Assembly: GCA_031119195.1 (NCBI GenBank)
Contig: JAVHYG010000021.1
Coordinates: forward strand, 1-16,124
Origin: Rickettsiella sp.
GTDB taxonomy: Bacteria; Pseudomonadota; Gammaproteobacteria; Diplorickettsiales; Diplorickettsiaceae
Direction: 5' to 3'
Length of the DNA stretch: 16,124 nt
Position 1 is the first letter of the stretch. The number at the start of each line of letters is the position of its first letter. The notes below the pieces were generated by a model. The model had not been told where the DNA came from and did not search any database. It saw only the letters and a list, made by a program, of their open reading frames with translations. A program made the translations under genes and the position numbers. Positions 7,964 to 13,735 of this stretch are shown here, piece by piece.

Positions 7964-7994
7964 TTTTTCTACTCCTTAAAAATACATTTAGACT

Positions 7995-10301
7995 TTATTT
8001 CTTGTTTTCTCCAGCTACGGGCATAGGTTCTGCATAGCCACATTCTTTACGAGGACACACTTTTTCTGTACCCCGTCGCTTTGTTGTTTTGATCGTCATC
8101 ACCGGCCATGCACAACGCGGACACAGCTGTTCAATCGGCTCATTCCAAACTGCATAGTTACACGTTGGGTAAGTCGAACAAGAATAAAAAATCTTACCAA
8201 AACGTGATTTACGTTTGAGTAAGCTACCCTTGTGACATTCTGCACATTCTATGCCTGTATCTGACGGTTTTTCTAAAGGCTCCATATGTTTACATTTTGG
8301 ATAATGGCTGCAACCAATAAATTTGCCATAGCGTCCTACTTTAACATGTAAAGCATGACCACATTCTGGGCAAAGACGCCCTTCCACTACTTCAGGTTCA
8401 CTTACTGTAGTCACTTCTCCTTCCATATTACGTGTGTAGTCGCAATCAGGGTAACCAGAACAACCAATAAATCGACCTCGTTTTCCTAAACGTATTGATA
8501 GAGGCTTTCCACATTTAGGACAGCTTTCATCTAACGCTTCTTGGGTCACGTCTTTTCGTTGAACTGTTTCTTCGGTTGTTTCTACCAATGTTCTAAATGG
8601 CATCCAAAAGTCCTCTAATAAAGGTACCCATTCTAGTTCCCCTCTCGAAATCTGATCCAACTTATCTTCTAATAACGCAGTAAAACCATAATCCACGTAT
8701 TGCATGAAGTAACGCGTTAAAAATTTATTAACCACTCTACCAACATCCGTTGGTTTAAAGCGCTTTTGATCCAGTATAACGTATTCGCGATTTTGTAAGG
8801 TAGAAATTATAGGCACATAAGTGGAAGGACGACCTATATCTCGCTCTTCCAAAGCCTTTACAAGACTTGCTTCACTATAACGAGGAGGTGGTTCGGTAAA
8901 ATGTTGATCGGCACTAATAGTAATAAGGTTAACAATATCACCTACTTTTAGAGGAGGCAACATCCCTTCTTCTTCTGATTTCGTTTTAGTTTCGTCTTGA
9001 CTTTCAAGATAGACAGCCATAAAACCAGGATGAACAATGGTGGAACCATTCGCACGAAAGCAATGATCATAAGCCGCATTTGCGCTTAGATCAACAGCAA
9101 CCGTATCAATCGTTGCATGGATCATTTGCGATGCAACGGCACGTTTCCAGATAAGTTCATATAATTTACGCTGCTCAGGTGTTAAGTGTGTTTTTATTTG
9201 ATCGGGCGCATATTCAACATGCGTCGGACGAATCGCTTCATGCGCTTCTTGCGCATTTCTACTCTTAGTACGAAATTGACGAGGCGCCTCAGGCACTTCC
9301 TTCTCACCGTAACGTGAGGCAATAAATTCACGCATAGCCTTTATCGCCTCATGAGAAAGATGAACCGAATCGGTACGCATATAAGTGATCAACCCAACAG
9401 GACCTTGACCCACATCGATACCTTCATAAAGCTGTTGGGCTAAACGCATCGTTCGCTGTGCTGTAAATCCGAGCTTACGTCCGGCTTCTTGTTGTAAAGT
9501 CGATGTCGTAAAAGGAGCAGCTGGATTCCGTTTACGTTGTTTCTTATCAACCTTTGTTACATGTAAATGGCCTTGGGCCATTTTTTCTAATTGTTGTTTA
9601 ATCTCGGTTGCTTGTGCTTCGGTAGTAATACTAAATTGTTCAAGTTTTTCATGATTATAGGTAATTAAACGTGCAAAAAAATCCTGCTGGTTTGCCTTGT
9701 TATTAGCCGTAATAGTCCAATATTCTTGCGTTTTAAACGCTTCAATTTCTTCTTCGCGCTCGACAATTAAACGCAAGGCGGGACTTTGTACACGACCCGC
9801 TGATAAACCTCGTCTTACTTTTTTCCAAAGTAAAGGAGATAAAGTAAAACCGACCAGATAATCTAAAGCACGACGTGCCTGCTGAGCATTAACCAAATCC
9901 ATAGAAATATCACGTGGATCGGCTACTGCCGCCTTAACCGCTGTTTTGGTAATTTCATGAAAAACTACCCGATAAACAGGTTTATTTTTTAAAGCCTTTT
10001 TAGACTTGAGAATTTCATACATATGCCAAGCAATCGCTTCACCTTCACGATCCGGATCAGTTGCTAAATAAAGGGCATCTGCTAATTTAAAAGCTTTAAT
10101 TATCGTATCAACGTGTTTTGCATTCTTTTCAATCAGCGCATAGGTCATTGCAAAATCATGCTCTGGATTAACAGCACCTTCTTTAGGAAGCAAATCACGA
10201 ACATGCCCGTAGGAAGCTAGCACTTCGAAATCCTTACCTAAATATTTTTTGATCGTTTTAGCCTTCGCAGGCGATTCAACAATCAATAGATTTTTTGCCA
10301 T
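7995..10301 (-). CDS. topA: DNA topoisomerase I (type IA) with four zinc ribbons
   Basis: Relaxes negatively supercoiled DNA by single-strand cleavage and passage. Seen, numbered from the ATG at 10301: Toprim domain with LLIVESPAKAK at the N-terminus and D82-P-D84-R-E86 for Mg binding; the active-site Tyr307 in GLITYMRTDS; and type IA motifs including GRPSTYVPII. Four tetracysteine ribbons form the C-terminus, with Cys at 594/597/614/620, 644/647/664/670, 686/689/708/714 and 727/730/749/754. Length is 768 against 865 in E. coli. An ATG at 10307 is in frame and forms an ATGA overlap with the dprA stop, but the AGGA in GCGAGGAAATG lies 1 base from it and 7 bases from the ATG at 10301. The later start also gives MAKNLLIVESPAKAK, which matches the E. 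coli N-terminus, so I chose 10301. Transcription probably continues from dprA and may run on into the OTU gene. Confidence 0.96.
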   Translation of the reverse strand: MAKNLLIVESPAKAKTIKKYLGKDFEVLASYGHVRDLLPKEGAVNPEHDFAMTYALIEKNAKHVDTIIKAFKLADALYLATDPDREGEAIAWHMYEILKSKKALKNKPVYRVVFHEITKTAVKAAVADPRDISMDLVNAQQARRALDYLVGFTLSPLLWKKVRRGLSAGRVQSPALRLIVEREEEIEAFKTQEYWTITANNKANQQDFFARLITYNHEKLEQFSITTEAQATEIKQQLEKMAQGHLHVTKVDKKQRKRNPAAPFTTSTLQQEAGRKLGFTAQRTMRLAQQLYEGIDVGQGPVGLITYMRTDSVHLSHEAIKAMREFIASRYGEKEVPEAPRQFRTKSRNAQEAHEAIRPTHVEYAPDQIKTHLTPEQRKLYELIWKRAVASQMIHATIDTVAVDLSANAAYDHCFRANGSTIVHPGFMAVYLESQDETKTKSEEEGMLPPLKVGDIVNLITISADQHFTEPPPRYSEASLVKALEERDIGRPSTYVPIISTLQNREYVILDQKRFKPTDVGRVVNKFLTRYFMQYVDYGFTALLEDKLDQISRGELEWVPLLEDFWMPFRTLVETTEETVQRKDVTQEALDESCPKCGKPLSIRLGKRGRFIGCSGYPDCDYTRNMEGEVTTVSEPEVVEGRLCPECGHALHVKVGRYGKFIGCSHYPKCKHMEPLEKPSDTGIECAECHKGSLLKRKSRFGKIFYSCSTYPTCNYAVWNEPIEQLCPRCAWPVMTIKTTKRRGTEKVCPRKECGYAEPMPVAGENKK

Positions 10302-10303
10302 GT

Positions 10304-11407
10304 TCATTTCCTCGCATAACCCCCAGGGACAGCACTAATATAACCTTGTAGCTCAAGTAAGACTAAACGAGCAAGTAATTTATTCGTAGTTAAGCCAGTT
10401 CTCACAACCAAGGTATCGATCGTAACCGTTTCAAATCCGAGGCACTCTACAAGCTTTATATCATCAGATTCAAGCTGGGGTCTTGAATCGGTTTCGTTCT
10501 TGACCTCTAAATTCTTTTCTGGCTTAACCTGCATTAATGGCGAAAAAGATAACTCAAGCAAAATATCATGGCTATTTTCAATAAGGGTAGCCCCCTGTTT
10601 TAGCAAAGCATGACAACCCTGACTTAATGGGTTAAAAATTGAACCGGGAATGGCAAACACTTCACGCCCTTGTTCTAATGCAAAACGGGCTGTAATAAGA
10701 GACCCACTTCGCATAGCCGCTTCCACCACTAGAATACCTAAGCATAATCCACTAATGATGCGATTACGCCGTGGAAAATGCTCCGCTTTAGGTGGAGAAT
10801 CAGGAAAAAATTCAGAAACTAGAGCGCCCCCTTTTTCTACTATTTGTTGAGCCAATTGCTGATGACAGGTCGGATAGATATGATTAAGTCCAGAACCCAT
10901 AACAGCGATTGTTTTCCCTGTAATAGCTAAACAGCCTTGATGACTTGCACTATCAATACCTCGCGCTAAACCACTGGTAATAACAAGCCCTTGTTTGGCT
11001 AATTCACTAGCGAACTGATACGCCGTTTCTAAACCTGTCGGTGTAGGATAACGAGCGCCTACAATGGCTAATTGGTGATCCTGAATAATTGAGGCATCTC
11101 CTTCGATAAATAAAATTAAAGGCGGAGAAGCAATTTCGCGCAATAAGTGTGGATAGCGAGGATCATGCCAATGAAGAATATCTCTTCCAACTTTTTCTCG
11201 CCAAGCTAAACACGCATCTACTCGTTTCCAATCTGGTTTTTTTAAATATGTAATCAGCGATTCATTAACTTTTGCACCCCGCAATGCCTTAAAAGAAGCT
11301 GAAAGTAGTGCAGCTGGAGTTAAAAAAACATTAAGCAATTTCAAAACTGTAGCAACACCACAATTAGGCACTGTATAAAGGGTTAACCAGTCGCGTAGTT
11401 CATCCAT
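10304..11407 (-). CDS. dprA: DNA processing protein DprA (Smf), RecA loader in natural transformation
   Basis: Binds incoming single-stranded DNA in the cytoplasm and loads RecA during natural transformation. Domain order: an N-terminal helical SAM-like domain (about 1-70); a Rossmann-like DprA core (about 80-285) with LAIVGARYPT (113-122), ITSGLARGIDS (143-153), AVMGSGLNHIYP (168-179), FPRRNRIISG (211-220), VVEA with SGSLITAR (227-241), and FAIPGSIFNPLSQG (251-264); then a C-terminal winged-helix domain (about 310-365) with VVRTGLTTNKLLARL. Length 367 is typical (E. coli Smf 374). The ATG starts 6 bases after the ppa stop, and its AGGA ribosome site overlaps that stop, so translation is probably coupled to ppa. 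Its stop overlaps the possible upstream topA ATG. Presence of DprA suggests a capacity for uptake and recombination of foreign DNA, but no com genes are in the window. Confidence 0.95.
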   Translation of the reverse strand: MDELRDWLTLYTVPNCGVATVLKLLNVFLTPAALLSASFKALRGAKVNESLITYLKKPDWKRVDACLAWREKVGRDILHWHDPRYPHLLREIASPPLILFIEGDASIIQDHQLAIVGARYPTPTGLETAYQFASELAKQGLVITSGLARGIDSASHQGCLAITGKTIAVMGSGLNHIYPTCHQQLAQQIVEKGGALVSEFFPDSPPKAEHFPRRNRIISGLCLGILVVEAAMRSGSLITARFALEQGREVFAIPGSIFNPLSQGCHALLKQGATLIENSHDILLELSFSPLMQVKPEKNLEVKNETDSRPQLESDDIKLVECLGFETVTIDTLVVRTGLTTNKLLARLVLLELQGYISAVPGGYARK

Positions 11408-11413
11408 GTCATC

Positions 11414-11962
11414 CTATTTGTTTTCTTTATTTTTTTCCTTATATTTAGCAATACTATGTCGAATTTCATTTTTAGCCGTTTCAACATCTTGCCAGCCTTC
11501 AACTTTAACCCATTTACCTTTCTCAAGATCTTTATAATGTTCAAAAAAATGCTGTATGCTTTCCGTCAGTTCTATAGGCAAATCTACCCATGTTTCAATC
11601 TTACGATAGAGAGTAGATAACTTATCAATAGGTACAGCCAAAATTTTCGCATCAATACCTGACTCATCTTCCATCTTAAGCATCCCTATAGGTCGGCAGC
11701 GAATCACACTGCCAATTAACAACGGAAAAGGGGCAACCACTAACACGTCAACCGGATCCCCATCTTCTGATAAAGTCTGAGGTACATATCCATAATTGCA
11801 CGGATAATACATAGCTGTTCCTAAAAACCGATCCACACACAAAGCCCCTGTTTCTTTATCCACTTCGTATTTAATCGGATCACTATGGCTAGGTATTTCT
11901 ATCACAACATTAATTTCATTAGGTGTTTCTTTACCAGGACCAATCTTAACAAGCGCGCTCAT
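11414..11962 (-). CDS. ppa: Inorganic pyrophosphatase (family I, soluble)
   Basis: Cytoplasmic enzyme that hydrolyses pyrophosphate to phosphate and so pulls nucleic acid, aminoacyl-tRNA and nucleotide synthesis forward. The signature D67-G-D69-P-V-D72 carries the metal-binding aspartates. Flanking conserved blocks are VVIEIPS, DPIKYEVDK (28-36), RFLGTAMYYPCNYGYVP (45-61), GSVIRCRP, and HFFEHYKDLEKGKWVKVEGW near the C-terminus, the last identical over most of its length to E. coli Ppa. Length 182 compares with 176 in E. coli. The start is supported by an N-terminus that aligns with E. coli and by AGGT about 10 bases upstream. It is the first gene of the minus-strand group, with its promoter expected in 11963-12262. 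Functional grouping with dprA and topA is not obvious. Confidence 0.97.
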   Translation of the reverse strand: MSALVKIGPGKETPNEINVVIEIPSHSDPIKYEVDKETGALCVDRFLGTAMYYPCNYGYVPQTLSEDGDPVDVLVVAPFPLLIGSVIRCRPIGMLKMEDESGIDAKILAVPIDKLSTLYRKIETWVDLPIELTESIQHFFEHYKDLEKGKWVKVEGWQDVETAKNEIRHSIAKYKEKNKENK

Positions 11963-12262
11963 AATTTATTCTACCTAAAATTAACTTCTAAAGGATAATC
12001 ATAAACAAATTTGGCACTTTAGGCTATCTTCTCTACAGTAATGCGTGAGTAATTCTATATTGTGTTAAATACACTTAAAAAAATTCCTGCAACCTACTTA
12101 TTAACACACATAAAGCTTTTAACAAATGTGTCTATACAAGATAAATTATTTTTTTGCGTAAATTTATTACTTTGATAATTATTAGTCGTTTGCAAAAGAG
12201 ACTTTTCTCCGTGAGATACTCATGCTATAAAGGATAAAAATCATTTAAATTCAGAAACTTTT
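11963..12262. other. 300-base divergent intergenic region between ppa and hinT
   Basis: This AT-rich stretch must hold the outward promoters of ppa and hinT. It contains a perfect 8-base inverted repeat TGTGTTAA (12061-12068) / TTAACACA (12101-12108), which overlaps a second pair, ACACAT (12106-12111) / ATGTGT (12126-12131). The shared TGTGT core suggests a possible operator, but random AT-rich repeats cannot be excluded. I see no clear ppa promoter on the minus strand, no tRNA and no convincing small ORF. Confidence 0.4.
12223..12231 (+). promoter_or_regulatory. Extended -10 promoter candidate for hinT
   Basis: TGCTATAAA is an extended -10 (TGn plus TATAAA, 5 of 6 matches to consensus), placing the transcription start near 12238, about 25 bases before the ATG. 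A TTGCAA at 12190-12195 is too far upstream (30-base spacer) to be its -35. Motif-only evidence, but the position is suitable. Confidence 0.35.
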
Positions 12263-12604
12263 ATGGACTGTATTTTTTGTAAAATTATTAAAGGCGAACT
12301 ACCGGCAGACATTGTTTATCAAGATGATGATATGGTAGCTTTTAACGATCTCCATCCTCGCGCGCCCATTCATCAGCTAATTGTCCCCAAAAAGCATTTT
12401 GCTAGCTTAAATGATCTGACAGATGCTGACACATTATTAGTTGGAAAGATGATACAAAAAGCCCGACTTTTGGCAAAAGAAGCTGGAATTGCAGAATCAG
12501 GCTACCGCACCGTATTTAACTGTAATGAGGATGGCGGACAAATCATCTTTCATTTACACCTTCACTTAATTGGTGGACGAAAATTGGAATGGCCTCCAGG
12601 TTAG
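12263..12604 (+). CDS. hinT: HIT family purine nucleoside phosphoramidase (HinT-like)
   Basis: Small histidine-triad hydrolase; HinT enzymes cleave AMP-lysine and other adenosine phosphoramidates, including lysyl-adenylate by-products. Seen: the N-terminal CIFCKIIKGELPA typical of the branch, with ADIVYQDD; FNDLHPRAPIHQLIVPKKH at 27-45; and the histidine triad H97-L-H99-L-H101 followed by LIGGRKLEWPPG, with H99 the expected catalytic residue. Length 113 is near E. coli HinT (119). No ribosome binding site is apparent before the ATG, but the N-terminus aligns well with the family, so the start is reasonable. It reads away from ppa and is followed after 83 bases by the VirB1-like gene. The substrate cannot be read from the sequence. 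Confidence 0.93.
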   Translation: MDCIFCKIIKGELPADIVYQDDDMVAFNDLHPRAPIHQLIVPKKHFASLNDLTDADTLLVGKMIQKARLLAKEAGIAESGYRTVFNCNEDGGQIIFHLHLHLIGGRKLEWPPG

Positions 12605-12618
12605 TGTCATTAAAGGCC

Positions 12619-12648
12619 TTGCAAAATTAAGAGCGGCCTGGGTATATT
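12619..12648 (+). promoter_or_regulatory. Candidate promoter for the VirB1-like gene, holC and valS
   Basis: TTGCAA (12619-12624) and TATATT (12643-12648) are separated by 18 bases, a fair sigma-70 arrangement that would start transcription near 12655. The region also contains a dyad: AGC+GGTATA (12632-12634, 12641-12646) pairs with TATACCGCT (12670-12678), with a 6-base bulge, flanking the -10. This dyad might be an operator or coincidence. Confidence 0.4.
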
Positions 12649-12687
12649 TCTCTATAACAATAATTTACCTATACCGCTAAGAGAAAA

Positions 12688-13281
12688 ATGATGGATTTAG
12701 TCACACTTGTTTTAGCATGCAGCCTTTATACCGACAACTCCATTCCCTATGCCATGATTGAAACAGGAAGTAAAAATAACCCATTGGTAGTAACAATTGA
12801 TAATGGTACTAAGCATTTTAAAACCATATCCGAGGCGGTAACTTTTACAAAAAAACAAATTGCTCAAGGCAAACTATTGGATATTGGTTTAATGCAAATC
12901 CCTAATCAGTGGCTTCCAAAAGTTGGCGCACACGCGGAAGATTTATTCCGCCCCTGTAAAAATCTGGTTGTAGCTACGCAAATTATGAACAAAATCCGCC
13001 TACAATGCCAAACGATAGCTGAGCGTAATCCCACACTTAATCTTCAAACATGTATGTTATCGATGTATAAAACAGGAAATACACAAACTGGATTAGATTA
13101 TGCACATACAGTAATCAATTATGCTGAAAAACACCCTTTCTCTTCATTGGCAAATAAAGCACGTGATCCAGGTATGTTAGAAGCAACAAACTCTAAAAAA
13201 GATTTGCCAACTAATGCAAATAAAACATTAATAACGGATACCGAATCCATTAATAGCGAGCAAACGAGCAGAGTCTCATAA
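12688..13281 (+). CDS. VirB1-like lytic transglycosylase domain protein, no evident signal peptide
   Basis: The fold is that of VirB1-type lytic transglycosylases, which cut peptidoglycan glycan strands to let type IV secretion machinery pass the wall. Seen: E25 in YAMIETGSKNNPL, matching the catalytic Glu block (ESGxNPxA); a following EAVTFTKKQIAQGKLLDIGLMQI (49-71), matching the VirB1 segment with D/GLMQI; EDLFRPCKNL (84-93), matching EDLFDPCxNL; and LSMYKTGNTQTG (124-135), matching the YNxGN motif. A polar Ser/Thr/Asn/Lys tail (about 155-197) ends the protein. The N-terminus lacks a basic n-region, and an in-frame TAA at 12661 leaves no room for a longer start, so an export signal is not visible; the hydrophobic LVTLVLAC stretch aligns better with the first helix of the domain. 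In E. coli the gene upstream of holC-valS is pepA. Whether this enzyme reaches the periplasm is uncertain. No other T4SS gene is in the window. Confidence 0.75.
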   Translation: MMDLVTLVLACSLYTDNSIPYAMIETGSKNNPLVVTIDNGTKHFKTISEAVTFTKKQIAQGKLLDIGLMQIPNQWLPKVGAHAEDLFRPCKNLVVATQIMNKIRLQCQTIAERNPTLNLQTCMLSMYKTGNTQTGLDYAHTVINYAEKHPFSSLANKARDPGMLEATNSKKDLPTNANKTLITDTESINSEQTSRVS

Positions 13282-13294
13282 AAGATATAATCCT

Positions 13295-13735
13295 ATGTCA
13301 AATGTTAATTTTTATTTATTAAACACGTCCAACCAAGAAGATGTTTACCGTGTTCTCTGCCGCTTAGTGGATAAAGCTTATCAACAACAACATCAAGCAT
13401 TTATTCATACAAACTCTTTAGAGGAAGCCAAACGTATAGATGATTTGTTATGGACATTTCGTGACATAAGTTTCATCCCACATCAGATTGGAGAAACCAC
13501 ACAAAACCATTTTCCAGTTCCAATCACAATTGACTTTGTAGAACCTAAACAAGACAACTATGCTATTTTATTCAACCTTACTCACGAAGTACCACACTTT
13601 TTCCTTAAATTTTTGCGTATCATTGAAATAGTACCGGAAGAAAAAATCTATAGAACGCGGGCTCGTAGAAAATATAAAGACTATAAAGAAAAAAACTGTT
13701 CGTTAACAACGCATACAATAAGCTTATCATGCTAG
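13295..13735 (+). CDS. holC: DNA polymerase III subunit chi
   Basis: Chi joins psi (HolD) in the clamp-loader complex and links it to single-stranded DNA-binding protein at the replication fork. Recognised by the FYLL start (VNFYLLNTSNQEDVY), LEEAKRIDDLLWTFRDISFIPHQIG (42-66, matching LDEALWxxxxxSFVPH of E. coli), the PVPITIDF strand, a central NL segment (DNYAILFNL), and the C-terminal RTRARRKYKDYKE matching RERYKAYR. Length 146 is almost identical to E. coli HolC (147). It follows the VirB1-like gene by 13 bases and its stop overlaps the valS start by 7 bases (ATGCTAG), the same holC-valS adjacency found in E. coli. The ribosome site is weak. Confidence 0.9.
   Translation: MSNVNFYLLNTSNQEDVYRVLCRLVDKAYQQQHQAFIHTNSLEEAKRIDDLLWTFRDISFIPHQIGETTQNHFPVPITIDFVEPKQDNYAILFNLTHEVPHFFLKFLRIIEIVPEEKIYRTRARRKYKDYKEKNCSLTTHTISLSC

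Noticed and set aside
12011..12026. Sigma-54-like TGGCAC element
   Set aside because: The GC that should lie 10 bases after the GG is displaced by 2 bases, so the spacing rule fails.
12614..12639. AGGCC/GGCCT hairpin after hinT as a terminator
   Set aside because: Stem is only 5 bases with a 16-base loop, and no T-run follows. It also overlaps the promoter candidate.
12688..12723. Lipoprotein signal (VLAC) at the start of the VirB1-like protein
   Set aside because: No positive n-region, Leu at the -2 position is unfavourable, and the stretch aligns with the first helix of the catalytic domain.
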